A DNA stretch of 64,000 nt from Xylanimonas ulmi (GCF_004216535.1 NZ_SGWX01000001.1:62001-126000); one strand, 5' to 3'; numbered from the stretch's first letter, positions 45,201 to 56,209 are shown. Translations and numbers: made by a program. The notes: generated by a model from the sequence alone, not told the origin.

Positions 45201-46583
45201 ATGCGAGCGCGCACCGTCCCCACCGCGAGCGGTCGGACCGCCTCGGGCGGGCGGTCCCGTCGGGGCTCGCGGTGGGTGCGCGCCGCGCACGACAGGTTCC
45301 TCGCCACGGGCACGCCGCCCGCGGGGCTCGACCCTGTCGTCGCCGAGTCGTGGCGGCGCAGCCTGCGCTCGGGCGTCGACCCCGACGAGCCGCACCCCGG
45401 GCGCATCCTGAGCGCCGACGAGCTCGCGCAGTACCGCGAGCGCCACCCGCTCGCGGCCGCGATGCCGCTCGCGCGCGCCATGCTCATCGAGTCGGCCGTC
45501 GACGACGGCCTGGTGGTCGCGGTGTCCGACGACGTCGGCCGGCTGCTGTGGGTCGAGGGCGCCAGCCGGGCGCGCGGCGCCGTCGACCGTGTGGGTTTCG
45601 TCGAGGGGGCGGTCTGGCGCGAGGAGTCCGCCGGCACCAACGCCCCGGGCACGGCGCTGGCAACCCGCCGCCCCGTCCAGGTCCTGGGCGCCGAGCACTT
45701 TGCGCGCCCGGTCCAGGCGCTCAACTGCGCCGCGGCGCCCGTGCGCGACCTGCGCACGGGCGCCGTGCTCGGCGTGCTCGACGTGACGGGCGGACGGGCG
45801 GCGGGCTCGCGCATGGTGCTCGCGCTGGTGCGGGCCACGGCGGCGAGCCTGGAGGCCGAGCTCGCGCGGATCGCGCGCGAGCACTCCGGCGCGCACACGG
45901 CGCCCGGCGCGTACGCCGCGCCCGACGCGCTTGTCGCGGCGAACGGGCTCGTCGCGGCCAACGGGCTCGCGGCAGCCGAGGGGCTCGGCGCGGCGCTCAC
46001 GCCCGGCGCCGCCGTCGACCTGTCCGTGCTCGGACCCCGCCCGGCCTTCGCCACCCCGCGTGGCCCGGCGCCCCTGCCCCTGCGCCACGCCGAGATCCTG
46101 CTGCTGCTGGCCGCCCACCCGGCAGGCCTCGGCGCCGACGAGCTCGCCGTGCTGCTGCACCCCGGCGAGCTGTCCGACGTCGCCGTGCGCGTCGAGATGT
46201 CACGCCTGCGCCACTCGGTCGGGCCGGTCCATGTGGGCTCGCGCCCCTACCGGCTCGCCCGGCCGCTGCGCACCGACGCCGACGTCGTGCGCGGCTGCCT
46301 CGCAGCCGGTGACGCCGTCGGCGCCCTGGCCGCCTATCCCGGGCCGCTGCTGCGCCGCTCCACGGCCCCCGGCGTCGAGCGGCTGCGCGCCGACCTGTCC
46401 GCAGAGGTGCGCGCGGGGGCGCTCGCCGCGGGCGGGCCCGCGCTTGAGGCGTGGGTCGCCTCACCCGAGGGCGCCGACGACCACGAGGCGTGGACTCGCC
46501 TGGCCGCGCTCGCCCCGCCCGGCGGCCCGCTCGCCGCGCGCGCCCGCGCGCACCTGAGCGTGCTCGACGACCTGCTGCGCTGA
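45201..46583 (+). CDS. GAF-domain transcriptional regulator of the aldehyde dehydrogenase
   Basis: 460 residues. Starts with the AcoR-like N-terminal segment ([20 protein letters not shown]), then a GAF domain (about 90-210) with the [19 protein letters not shown] signature, a low-complexity Ala linker with repeated LVAANG units (about 236-255), and a C-terminal winged-helix region ([20 protein letters not shown]). The sigma-54 AAA domain of classical AcoR is absent. Such actinobacterial proteins lie upstream of exaC-type aldehyde dehydrogenase genes and probably activate them. Confidence 0.85.
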   Translation: MRARTVPTASGRTASGGRSRRGSRWVRAAHDRFLATGTPPAGLDPVVAESWRRSLRSGVDPDEPHPGRILSADELAQYRERHPLAAAMPLARAMLIESAVDDGLVVAVSDDVGRLLWVEGASRARGAVDRVGFVEGAVWREESAGTNAPGTALATRRPVQVLGAEHFARPVQALNCAAAPVRDLRTGAVLGVLDVTGGRAAGSRMVLALVRATAASLEAELARIAREHSGAHTAPGAYAAPDALVAANGLVAANGLAAAEGLGAALTPGAAVDLSVLGPRPAFATPRGPAPLPLRHAEILLLLAAHPAGLGADELAVLLHPGELSDVAVRVEMSRLRHSVGPVHVGSRPYRLARPLRTDADVVRGCLAAGDAVGALAAYPGPLLRRSTAPGVERLRADLSAEVRAGALAAGGPALEAWVASPEGADDHEAWTRLAALAPPGGPLAARARAHLSVLDDLLR

Positions 46584-46598
46584 GGTCCCGTGCGTGGG

Positions 46599-46616
46599 TG
46601 CAACGCAGATGCAACG
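46599..46616 (+). promoter_or_regulatory. Tandem TGCAACG motif upstream of the aldehyde dehydrogenase
   Basis: TGCAACG occurs twice with an 11-base period (46599-46605 and 46610-46616), one helical turn apart, with a related CGCAACG 20 bases later. It lies 68 bases before the start codon, where an activator such as the GAF protein could bind. Confidence 0.45.
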
Positions 46617-46683
46617 TCGCGCGCCCTACGGTGCGCGCAACGGCACGAGGTCGTGCCGCGACCGCTGCAGAGAGGCAGGACAG

Positions 46684-48207
<1,524 letters not shown>

Positions 48208-48303
48208 TCGGCGTGCGGCGACCGGACCTGTCGGGACCGCGCGGCATGACGCGGTCTCGGCGGGCCCGCTCGCCGGGGCGCATGACGACCTCGGGGGTGT
48301 GAG

Positions 48304-48708
48304 ATGACGACGGCGGTGGCTCGCGTCGCCGTGACCGACGACGCCGCGGCGCTGCTCGCGCGGCTGCGACGACGGCACGGCGAGCTCATGTTCCATCAGT
48401 CGGGTGGCTGCTGTGACGGCTCGAGCCCGATGTGCTACCCGCTGGGCGACTTCATCACGGGCGACGCCGACGTCCACCTCGGCGACCTCGCGGTGACGCC
48501 CGAGGACGGGGAGGCGTTCGCCGTGCCCGTGTGGATGAGCCGTGCGCAGTTCGAGTACTGGCGGCACACGCACCTGACGATCGACGTCGTGGCGGGGCGC
48601 GGGGCCGGGTTCAGCCTGGAGGCGCCCGAGGGCGTGCGGTTCCTCGTGCGCTCGCGCCTGCTGACCGACGCCGAGTGGGAGGCGCTCGGCGAGCGCCCCG
48701 GACGGTGA
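48304..48708 (+). CDS. DUF779 protein
   Basis: 134 residues. It has the cysteine-rich motif ELMFHQSGGCCDGSSPMC and YPLGDFITGDADVHLG that define DUF779, a family almost always encoded next to ExaC-type aldehyde dehydrogenases. The three cysteines suggest metal or thiol chemistry. Function is unproven, perhaps maturation or protection of the dehydrogenase. It is 96 bases after the dehydrogenase gene. Confidence 0.92.
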   Translation: MTTAVARVAVTDDAAALLARLRRRHGELMFHQSGGCCDGSSPMCYPLGDFITGDADVHLGDLAVTPEDGEAFAVPVWMSRAQFEYWRHTHLTIDVVAGRGAGFSLEAPEGVRFLVRSRLLTDAEWEALGERPGR

Positions 48709-49473
48709 CTAGGCCGCTGACTGGTCCCCGGGCTTGGCGGTGAAGCGCGCGTAGATGTCGGTGAAGATCGGCTTGTCGTTCTGGTACCAGAACCACACGC
48801 CGATGCCGCCCAGTGGCAGCAGGCTCCACTCGGTCAGGAACCACGTGACGGTCGCGGCGATCAGGACCAGCGCGAACACACCGAACGTCGACCGCTTGGC
48901 CATCGCGAGGTAGTAGACGGCCAGGCGCGCGACGTCGCGCGTGCGGAAGGCGAAGAACGTCGCGATGGCCACGGCGTGCAGCGCCCACACCCCCACGAGC
49001 GCCGAGATGAGCGCCAGCACGATGCGGTACGCGGCGCCTAACCCGGCGAGGTCGCCGTGCGCGAGCGTGAACCCGATGATGGCGAGCACCACGACGGCGG
49101 GCGCCCACACCCGCAGCACGTCGGCCCAGTTGAGGCGGTAGCCGCGCCAGAACGCCCGGGCGGGCGCCAGGTCCTCGTCGGTGTAGCGCGCCCGCACCGT
49201 GTACAGCGCGGCCGACAACGCCGGGCCCAGCGGCAGCGCGGCGATCGCGATGAACGGCGCGTTCGCCGGTGACGGGTCGATCACCAGCATGAACGCGAGC
49301 GTCGGCAGGCTGACGAGCGCCATGAGGGCGGTCAGCACGATGTACCAGTAGATGGACTTGGTCGCGCGGCCCAGGGCGCCCTCGCCGAAGTCGCCGGGGA
49401 CGCGGCGCGCGGGGCGCTCCGGGGGCTCGAACGGGGTCGGCTGGCCGGGCTGGCCGGGCTCGTCGGTGGTCAC
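48709..49473 (-). CDS. DUF624 (YesL-like) membrane protein
   Basis: 254 residues from a GTG. A Pro-rich cytoplasmic N-terminus of about 40 residues is followed by five or six membrane helices, with FWRGYRLNWADVLRVW and the conserved tail GGIGVWFWYQNDKPI of DUF624. These proteins are often encoded with oligosaccharide or uronic-acid utilisation genes; role unknown. It is divergent from the LacI gene and shares its promoter region, so it may be under LacI control. Confidence 0.82.
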   Translation of the reverse strand: MTTDEPGQPGQPTPFEPPERPARRVPGDFGEGALGRATKSIYWYIVLTALMALVSLPTLAFMLVIDPSPANAPFIAIAALPLGPALSAALYTVRARYTDEDLAPARAFWRGYRLNWADVLRVWAPAVVVLAIIGFTLAHGDLAGLGAAYRIVLALISALVGVWALHAVAIATFFAFRTRDVARLAVYYLAMAKRSTFGVFALVLIAATVTWFLTEWSLLPLGGIGVWFWYQNDKPIFTDIYARFTAKPGDQSAA

Positions 49474-49818
49474 GTTCCTGAGGCTAACGTCCGGTGAAGC
49501 GCGCATCGTCGAGCCGACGCGGCTGCGGCGGTCGGGGGACCGGCGTTCCCCTGATGCGGTCGGGTCACCGCCTCCCGTGATCGGGACGCTCGCCACCGCC
49601 GTGGGCTGTCGCGCCACTCGCTCGCGAGTCTTCCGCGATCCCGGGGTCGCTTCTGAGTGCGGTGATGACCAAAACCGTGGGCTGGCACGGGATTTGCTTG
49701 ATCAAGTGGTGTGTTTCGCCCGCTCCTGCGGGCCAAACCTTGCATCTGTGCAGGTCGTCGCTTGGTGTGCTGTAGGGTCCGGCGTCTACTGAAAGTTTCG
49801 AACCCGCGGGAGCAGTCG
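49474..49818. other. 345-bp divergent promoter region of DUF624 and lacI genes
   Basis: No gene seen. AT-richer stretches near 49690-49710 (with the perfect palindrome CTTGATCAAG at 49697-49706) and 49780-49800 should hold the lacI promoter. The site at 49791-49799 is a likely operator. Confidence 0.5.
49791..49799. promoter_or_regulatory. LacI-type operator GAAAGTTTC before lacI
   Basis: GAAA-G-TTTC is a perfect palindrome with flanks resembling actinobacterial LacI-family boxes, 20 bases upstream of the lacI ATG. It suggests autoregulation. Confidence 0.5.
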
Positions 49819-50844
49819 ATGACCATGTCCAAGCCGACCGTCGTGGACGTCGCGCGGGCCGCCGGCGTGTCAGCGCCGACCGTGTCGAAGGTGCTCAACG
49901 GGCGCAGCGACGTCGCGGACCGCACGCGCGCCCGCGTCGAGCAGGCGCTCGACCGCCTGGGCTACCAGGCGCGCCGCCCCGCGCCGCCCGCCGAGGGCAC
50001 GGGCCTCATCGACCTCGTGTTCCACCGGATCGGCTCGCCGTGGTCCATGGAGCTCATCGCGGGCGTCGAGCGCGCCGCGGCCGAGGCGCGCCTGTCGGTC
50101 ATCGTCACCGAGCTCGATGGTCGTCACCGGCCCAGCGACGCGTGGGTCGACGCCACGCTCGCCCGTCCGCCGCGCGGCGTGCTGCTGGTCGCCTCGCACC
50201 TCGCCGCGGATCAGCGTGAGCGGTTGCAGCGACGCTCGATCCCCGTCGTCGTGATCGACTCCGACGGCGACATCGGTGAGAATGAGGTGACGGTCGGCTC
50301 CGACAACTGGCGTGGCGGGCTGCTGGCGACCCGGCACCTGATCGCACTCGGGCACACGCGCATCGCCGCCGTCGGCGGTCCGGACGACCTGCTGTGCAGC
50401 CGCGCGCGCCTCGACGGCTACCGCAGCGCGCACGACGAGGCGGGCCTCGTCATCGACCCGCGGCTGATCCGGTCTGGGGACTTCTACATCGAGGCAGGGC
50501 ACCGGGCCGGTCGTGACCTGCTCATGCTGCCTGAGCGCGAGCGCCCGACGGCGATCTTCGCCGGGTCGGACATGCAGGCGCTCGGCGTGCTGCGCGCCGC
50601 CCAGGAGCTCGGGGTCAGCGTGCCGGGTGACGTGTCGGTCGTGGGCTACGACGACCTGCCCGTGGTCGAGTGGGTCCATCCGGCGCTGACCTCGATCGAC
50701 CCCAAGCTCGCCACACAGGGGGCGGTCGCCGCCCGGCTGCTGGTGGACCTGGCCGAGGGCCGGACCCCGCCCGCGAGCGGCATCAACCTCACCGCCGAGC
50801 TGGTGGTCCGGGCCTCGACCGCGCCGCCGCGCACCGCGGCCTGA
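49819..50844 (+). CDS. LacI-family transcriptional regulator (hexuronate genes)
   Basis: 341 residues. HTH VVDVARAAGVSAPTVSKVLN at 8-27, hinge RVEQALDRLGYQARR, and a periplasmic-binding-like sensor domain (LIDLVFHRIGSPWSMEL). Starts are ATG 49819 (GGGAG upstream) or ATG 49825. It ends 21 bases before the convergent uxaC stop. It likely controls uxaC and perhaps DUF624, responding to glucuronate or an oligouronide. Confidence 0.9.
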   Translation: MTMSKPTVVDVARAAGVSAPTVSKVLNGRSDVADRTRARVEQALDRLGYQARRPAPPAEGTGLIDLVFHRIGSPWSMELIAGVERAAAEARLSVIVTELDGRHRPSDAWVDATLARPPRGVLLVASHLAADQRERLQRRSIPVVVIDSDGDIGENEVTVGSDNWRGGLLATRHLIALGHTRIAAVGGPDDLLCSRARLDGYRSAHDEAGLVIDPRLIRSGDFYIEAGHRAGRDLLMLPERERPTAIFAGSDMQALGVLRAAQELGVSVPGDVSVVGYDDLPVVEWVHPALTSIDPKLATQGAVAARLLVDLAEGRTPPASGINLTAELVVRASTAPPRTAA

Positions 50845-50865
50845 CGAGCGGGCAGCCCGCGCGCC

Positions 50866-52293
50866 TCAGCGCGCCGCGTAGGCCTCCAGCGGCAGGCGGT
50901 AGGCCAGGTCGACGGCGGTGTCGACCGCCTCGTCGAGGTCCAGGCGGTGCTCGGCGACCAGACGGGCCAGGTAGCCGGCGTCGATGCGCCGCGCCAGGTC
51001 GTGGCGCGCGGGAATCGAGCAGAACGCGCGCGTGTCGTCGACGAACCCGGACAGGTTGCCGAAGCCTGCCGTCTCGGTCGCCGTCTCGCGGAAGCGCCTC
51101 ATGGCCTCGGGCGAGTCGATGAACCACCACGGGGCGCCCAGGCGCATGGCCGGGTACACGCCCGCGAGCGGGGCGAGCTCGCGCGAGTACACGTCCTCGT
51201 CGAGCGTGAACACGATGGTGCGGAAGTTCGGGTGGTGCCCGAACGCGTCGAGCATGGGGCGCAGCGCGTGCGTGAACTCGACGGCGAACGGGATGTCGTA
51301 GCCCTTGTCGGGGCCGTAGCGGCGGGTCATCTGGGTCGAGTGCCCGCGCACGACGCCTGGGTGGATCTGCATGACCAGGCCGTCCTCGGTGGACATCTGC
51401 GCCATCTGGAACAGCATGTGGGCCGCGAAGGCGGCCGCCTGCGCGTCGCTGACGGGCCTGCCGGCCAGGGCGGCGTCGAACAGGCGCGCGGCGTCGTCCT
51501 CGGGCAGCGGCGTGGTGTCGGCGGTGTGGCAGCCGTGGTCGGTGGCCCGGGCGCCGGCCGCCTTGAAGCGCAGGCGCTGGGCGCGCAGCGCGTCGAGATA
51601 GGTCGCGTAGTCGCGCACCTCGACGCCGGCGGCGGCGCCGGTGGCCAGCACGTCGTGGGTGAACGTCAGGTTGTCGAGCTGGAGCAGCGGGTCGGGGCGG
51701 AATGTGGGCAGCACGCGCTGGCCCAGCCCGTCGGCCGTGAGCCGCGCGTGGTGTTCGAGGGACGCCCACGCCGGGTCGGTGGTGCCGATGACCTCGATGT
51801 CGAAGCGGTCCAGCAGCGCGCGCGGGCGGAAGCCTGGGGTGGCGATCTCGGCGGCGATCTGGTCGTAGATCGCGTCGGCGGACTCGGCCGACGGGCGCTG
51901 GGTCACCCCGAAGATCTCGACGAGCACGTGCTCCATCCAGAAGCGGGTCGGCGTGCCGCGGAACGCCTTCCAGTGCTCGCAGAACCGGCGCCAGACCACG
52001 CGCGGGTCGGCCTCCGTGGTCGCCGACCCGTCGATGGCCGGCACGCCGAGCTGGTGGAGCGCGTACCGGCCCTGCGAGACGATCATGCGCAGCAGGTAGT
52101 GGTCGGGCACCACGAGGAGCTCGGCGGGGTCGGGGAACTGGGTGTCCTCGGCGAACCACTCGACCGGGACGTGCCCGTGCATCGAGACGATGGGCAGGGC
52201 CCGCGTCTGCTGGTAGATCTCGCGTGCGATCGGCCGGGTGACCGGGTCGGCGGGCAGGGCGCGATCCTCGTGGAGGGTCCAAGGCTGCGTCAT
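50866..52293 (-). CDS. uxaC: Glucuronate isomerase
   Basis: 475 residues, normal length. Conserved regions include SMHGHVPVEWFAED with metal-binding histidine, the EHVLVEIFGV region, DHGCHTAD, and GHSTQMTRRYGPDKGYDIP. It converts D-glucuronate to D-fructuronate (or galacturonate to tagaturonate), the first step of hexuronate breakdown. Later steps made in this window are KdgK and Eda; mannonate dehydratase and fructuronate reductase are not seen. Confidence 0.95.
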   Translation of the reverse strand: MTQPWTLHEDRALPADPVTRPIAREIYQQTRALPIVSMHGHVPVEWFAEDTQFPDPAELLVVPDHYLLRMIVSQGRYALHQLGVPAIDGSATTEADPRVVWRRFCEHWKAFRGTPTRFWMEHVLVEIFGVTQRPSAESADAIYDQIAAEIATPGFRPRALLDRFDIEVIGTTDPAWASLEHHARLTADGLGQRVLPTFRPDPLLQLDNLTFTHDVLATGAAAGVEVRDYATYLDALRAQRLRFKAAGARATDHGCHTADTTPLPEDDAARLFDAALAGRPVSDAQAAAFAAHMLFQMAQMSTEDGLVMQIHPGVVRGHSTQMTRRYGPDKGYDIPFAVEFTHALRPMLDAFGHHPNFRTIVFTLDEDVYSRELAPLAGVYPAMRLGAPWWFIDSPEAMRRFRETATETAGFGNLSGFVDDTRAFCSIPARHDLARRIDAGYLARLVAEHRLDLDEAVDTAVDLAYRLPLEAYAAR

Positions 52294-52338
52294 CGTGCGG
52301 TGCTCCTCGCTCGGGCAGTGGCGTCGTCGCCAGGTAGT

Positions 52339-52350
52339 GCGAACGTTTGC
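52339..52350. promoter_or_regulatory. LacI-type operator GCGAACGTTTGC upstream of uxaC
   Basis: A near-perfect palindrome centred on CG, the hallmark of LacI-family sites, 46 bases before the uxaC start. The adjacent LacI protein is the obvious candidate ligand. Confidence 0.7.
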
Positions 52351-52383
52351 AGCATAGTCAGCGGCGTGGCGCCGCCGCGGCGC

Positions 52384-53595
52384 TCAGCGCCGAACAGTGC
52401 GTGTGACGGTGAAGCGCGGGTCGCGCGCCGCCTGCGTCGTCGGGCCGATCGTGCGCTCCAACGCCCCGCGATGGCGCAGCGCGGAGTTGTACACGCACCA
52501 CAGCTCGCCGCCCGGGCGCAGCACACGCGCCGCGGTCGCGAACATCCGGTGCGCCGCGTCGGTGGACAACGCCGCGCGGTCGTGGAACGGCGGGTTGCAC
52601 ACGACCAGGTCGGCGCTCGCGTCGGCGAGGCCCGCCCCCGCGTCGTCGCGCAGCACGGCGACGCGCTCGCCGACCCCGTTGGCCTGCGCCGTCGCGTGGG
52701 CCGACGTCGTCGCCGCGGCCGAGCGGTCGGTCGCCACCACGCGCGCGCCGCCGTCGCGCAGCGCCAGCACCGCGGCGAGCAGACCCGTGCCGCAGCCCAG
52801 GTCGACGGCGTCGGCGGCCGCCGGCCACTGGCCCGCGGTGCGCAGCAGCGCGCGCGTGCCCAGGTCGAGCGTCGCGCCCGCGAACACGCCGCCGTGCGCG
52901 ACGACCGTCACGGCGCCGTCGGCGGGCAGGCGTGCGGCGGCCAGCAGCTCGGCGTCGCGCAGCCTCGCCGTGACGGGGTACGACGGCGGCGCCGACCGCG
53001 CCTGCGGAAGCGGGCCCGAGGCGACCAGCACGCGCGACTTGCCGCGCGCGAGCGTCGCGCGCACGTGGGCGAAGCACGCGCCGAGCACGTCGTTCATGGC
53101 GTGCGTCATGTGCTTGACGCGGCCGCCCGCGAGCAGCGTGACGCCGTCGGCGCCCTCGCGCGCGACGAGTTCGGCGACCTCCTGTAGCTCCGAGAGCGAG
53201 CGGGGGAGTTGGAGCAGCACGACGCGCGCGCCCTGCGCCAGCGCGGGGCCGAGGTGGTCGAGCACCCTCAGGCCGCCGACCGCGTCAGGCGCGGGCGAGG
53301 CCGCCTGGTTGGCGAGCACGGCGCGCTCGGCGGTGACGGCGTCGGTGTGCAGGCGCACCCGCCCGGCGCCCAGGGCCAACGCGCCGAGGCTCAGCGCGCC
53401 GAACCGGTCGCCGATCACGGCGACGTCCTGCGGCCCGGCGCCGGCGAGCAGGGCGGCGGCCTCGTCGAGCAGCAGCCGGTCAGTCGCGTCGACGGCGACG
53501 GGGCCGTCGGCCCGCGACCCGTCCTCGGGCCACGGGGTCAGCGCCGCGAGCGCCGCGGCGAGCGCGGGGCTCGCGGCGGCGTCGGCCTCGGGCAC
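52384..53595 (-). CDS. Class I SAM methyltransferase, RlmG/RsmC type
   Basis: 403 residues from a GTG directly after the DUF5997 stop. Two Rossmann-like halves: a degenerate N-terminal one and a C-terminal catalytic one with SAM motif VDLGCGTGLLA and the N-methyltransferase motif VCNPPFH. This layout matches 16S/23S rRNA guanine-N2 methyltransferases. The exact target guanine cannot be told. Confidence 0.85.
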   Translation of the reverse strand: MPEADAAASPALAAALAALTPWPEDGSRADGPVAVDATDRLLLDEAAALLAGAGPQDVAVIGDRFGALSLGALALGAGRVRLHTDAVTAERAVLANQAASPAPDAVGGLRVLDHLGPALAQGARVVLLQLPRSLSELQEVAELVAREGADGVTLLAGGRVKHMTHAMNDVLGACFAHVRATLARGKSRVLVASGPLPQARSAPPSYPVTARLRDAELLAAARLPADGAVTVVAHGGVFAGATLDLGTRALLRTAGQWPAAADAVDLGCGTGLLAAVLALRDGGARVVATDRSAAATTSAHATAQANGVGERVAVLRDDAGAGLADASADLVVCNPPFHDRAALSTDAAHRMFATAARVLRPGGELWCVYNSALRHRGALERTIGPTTQAARDPRFTVTRTVRR

Positions 53596-53596
53596 G

Positions 53597-54004
53597 TCAG
53601 CGTGGCGCGCGGCGGGCGGCGCGCTCGGCCTCCTGCGCGGCCTTGGCCGTGAGCCGGTCCTCCTCCTCGCGCACCTTGGCCGCGACCTCGCGCTCGTGGA
53701 CGAGCCAGGCGGGCGGGTCGGCGCGCAGCGCGTCGATCTGCTCGGTCGTCAGCGCATCGGTGAGGCCGCCGCGCGCGAGCCCCGCGATCGAGACGCCCAG
53801 CCGACCGGCCACGACGGGGCGCGGGTGCGGTCCCTCGCGGCGCAGCGTGGCCAGCCACTCGGGCGGGTTCTTCTCGATCTCCTCGAGCTCGGCGCGCGTC
53901 AGGCCTTTCTCCTGGAACTCCGGGGGAGTGGCGGGCAGGTAGACGCCCAGCCGCTTGGCGGCGTTCGACGGCTTGAGGACCTGCTGCGAGAAGGGTGTGG
54001 CCAT
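53597..54004 (-). CDS. DUF5997 protein
   Basis: 135 residues. Starts MATPFSQQVLKPSNAAKRLG and continues YLPATPPEFQEKGLTRAELE, the DUF5997 pattern, with a Lys/Ala/Glu-rich helical C-terminus. Unknown function; the family is restricted to actinobacteria and is usually encoded divergently from a LysR-substrate-domain protein, as here. An upstream extension is not supported. Confidence 0.87.
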   Translation of the reverse strand: MATPFSQQVLKPSNAAKRLGVYLPATPPEFQEKGLTRAELEEIEKNPPEWLATLRREGPHPRPVVAGRLGVSIAGLARGGLTDALTTEQIDALRADPPAWLVHEREVAAKVREEEDRLTAKAAQEAERAARRAPR

Positions 54005-54090
54005 GCCGCCAAGGGTACGTGGCGCGCCGTGGACGCGGCGTCCGCCAGGCACGCCGCGGGGGCGCAGCGCCTGGCACGTAGCCTGGCCCC

Positions 54091-55008
54091 GTGAGCGAGC
54101 AGCCCGTCGAGACCTTCCGCCTCGGCTACGTGCCCGGCGCGACCCCCGGCAAGTGGGCGCGCACGTGGCGCGAGCGCCTGCCCGGAGTGAGGCTCGACCT
54201 GGTCCAGGTCGAGGCCGCCGACGCCGTCGCCGCGCTCGAACGCGGCGAGGTCGACGCCGCGATCGCGCGCCTGCCCGTCGACAAGACCAGGCTGAGCGCC
54301 ATCGCGCTGTACGAGGAGGTCCCCGTCATCGTCGTCTCGCGCGACCACCTGCTCGCGGCGAGCGGCGACGACGAGGCGGTCACGCCCGCCGACCTCGCCG
54401 ACGACGTCGTGCACCTGGCCGACGACGACGTGCTGTTCGCGCCCGGCGCGCCGGTCCCGGGCCTGCGGCCCGCGGCCTACCGCGAGGACGGGACGCTCGA
54501 CCCCGGTGGCCTCGCGCCGCGCCCGACGACGACGGCCGAGGCCGTCGCGTGGGTCGCCGCGGGCGCGGGGGTGACGATCGTGCCCATGTCGCTCGCTCGG
54601 CTGCACCACCGCAAGGACGTGACTCACCGGGTGCTCGACGGCGGGCCGAGTGCGCCGGTCGGGCTCGTGTGGGTCTCCGAGCGGACGACTGACCTGGTCG
54701 ACGAGCTCATCGGCATCGTGCGCGGGCGCACCGTGAACAGCTCACGTGGTCGTGGCGGGGCCCGGCGCGACGAGGACGGCACGGGTGGCCGGGACGGGCG
54801 GGATGGGCGCCGCGGCGCGGGCCGCGGCGGGCAGGGGCGCGGCGCGGGCGGTCAGGGGCGCGGCGCGGGCGGCCAGCCCGGCCGCGCGGGCGCCGGCAAG
54901 GGCTCGTCCGGCGGCGCCGAGCGAGGGTCGGCGCGCGGCTCAGGACCGGGAGCGGGCCGGGGCAAGGGCCGACCGGGCTCCACCGGCAAGGGGCGCCGGG
55001 GTCGCTGA
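54091..55008 (+). CDS. LysR substrate-domain protein without HTH, with RG-rich tail
   Basis: 305 residues from a GTG. Residues 10-215 form a LysR effector-binding domain (FRLGYVPGATPGKWARTWRE, then VSRDHLLAA and GAGVTIVPMSLARL). No DNA-binding domain precedes it. The last 85 residues are almost only Gly, Arg, Ala, Ser and Gln, with repeated GQGRGAG units, a disordered RNA-binding-like tail. It may sense a small molecule with DUF5997 as partner. The tail could also reflect expansion of G/C repeats. Confidence 0.85.
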   Translation: MSEQPVETFRLGYVPGATPGKWARTWRERLPGVRLDLVQVEAADAVAALERGEVDAAIARLPVDKTRLSAIALYEEVPVIVVSRDHLLAASGDDEAVTPADLADDVVHLADDDVLFAPGAPVPGLRPAAYREDGTLDPGGLAPRPTTTAEAVAWVAAGAGVTIVPMSLARLHHRKDVTHRVLDGGPSAPVGLVWVSERTTDLVDELIGIVRGRTVNSSRGRGGARRDEDGTGGRDGRDGRRGAGRGGQGRGAGGQGRGAGGQPGRAGAGKGSSGGAERGSARGSGPGAGRGKGRPGSTGKGRRGR

Positions 55009-55108
55009 CCAAGAGGGGCGAAAGGCAACGTAGATCCTTTCTGTCCGTTTCGATACAGTTCGCTCCGGCACGTTTCCGCGCGCCATTCCCCACTGCCAAG
55101 GAGCGTCA

Positions 55109-56131
55109 GTGCGCACCCCCCTCCTGCCCGGAATGTCGTCGTCCCGTCGTCCGCTGACCGCTCGTGCGCTCGCCGTGGGCATGCTCGCGCTCGGCCTCGC
55201 CGCCTGGGGCGTCACCCCCGCCTCAGCCGCAGGGCCCGCAGCCGCGACCCGATCGGGCGACGGCCACGTCGGCGCCCACTGGGACGGCGGCTCGGCGCGC
55301 TCGGGCGGCGTCGAGTACTCCTGGGCGCCGCGCACCTACGACTACGAGGCCGACGCCTGCCCGCGCCTCGACTCGGGCACGCAGACCGCGCGCGGCGCAC
55401 ACGAGACCCTGGTGATCCAGGCCGACCCCGGCAAGGTCATCAGCGCCTACTGCGTGACCGCCGGATCGCGCCGCACGGGCGAGGGCCCCAAGCTCGTCGA
55501 ACTCGACGAGCCCGTCGCCCGCCTCACCATCGCCTACCCGGCGGGCGGCCGCTGCCAGTCGATCGCGCACTACTCGTACGCGCAGCAGGACGCCCCGCGC
55601 GCCGACACGCCCGGCGCCCCGGGCGGCGGCGCCGCACCCGTCACCCCGGCGACGCCCCGCTCGGGAGGGTCCGACGAGGACGCCCCCACCGCGGGCGGCA
55701 CGTCACCGTCGCCCAGCGGTGAGGGGCAGGCCCCGCAGGCGGACGCTCCCACGCCGGACGCGCAGCCCGACGACGTCGCACCCCTCTCGGCGGACGCCGA
55801 GGCGGCGGACGCCGGCACGGATGCCGCCCCCAAGGCGTCCGGTGACGCGGGCAGCCTGACGGCGGACGAGGCCGTCGCGGTGGCGAACGTGACGCAGGCG
55901 GGCGACGTCAGCACCGCGCCCGTCGACGAGGCGGCCACCGCGGCCGAGGCGACGAGCACCGCAACCGCTCCGACGCCGGCCGACGCGGCGCCGGTCGTGC
56001 GGGCGGGCGCCGAGCGGCTCGCGCTCACGGGAGGGGCGGTCGCCACGGCTGCCGTCGTCGCCGTCGCGCTCGTGGCGCTGGGCGTGCTCGCGGTCCTCGT
56101 GGCGCGCCGTCGGCGCGGCGCGCAGATCTGA
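55109..56131 (+). CDS. LAxTG cell-wall-anchored surface protein
   Basis: 340 residues from a GTG with AAGGAG upstream. Signal peptide to about residue 41 (TPASA), a conserved-looking region of about 130 residues with two or three cysteines (YEADACPRL, ISAYCVTAG, GRCQSIAHYS), then about 130 residues of Pro/Ala/Asp linker, and a sorting signal LALTGG near 305 followed by a membrane helix and RRRR. It is likely linked to peptidoglycan by a class E sortase. The N-terminal domain is not recognised. Confidence 0.82.
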   Translation: MRTPLLPGMSSSRRPLTARALAVGMLALGLAAWGVTPASAAGPAAATRSGDGHVGAHWDGGSARSGGVEYSWAPRTYDYEADACPRLDSGTQTARGAHETLVIQADPGKVISAYCVTAGSRRTGEGPKLVELDEPVARLTIAYPAGGRCQSIAHYSYAQQDAPRADTPGAPGGGAAPVTPATPRSGGSDEDAPTAGGTSPSPSGEGQAPQADAPTPDAQPDDVAPLSADAEAADAGTDAAPKASGDAGSLTADEAVAVANVTQAGDVSTAPVDEAATAAEATSTATAPTPADAAPVVRAGAERLALTGGAVATAAVVAVALVALGVLAVLVARRRRGAQI

Positions 56132-56209
56132 GGCTCGCGACGGCATGCTCGACGGCGCCGCGCCCGCGCACGTGGCCGCGGCGTCGTCGGGCTGCGGGTG
56201 AGGTCGGCG

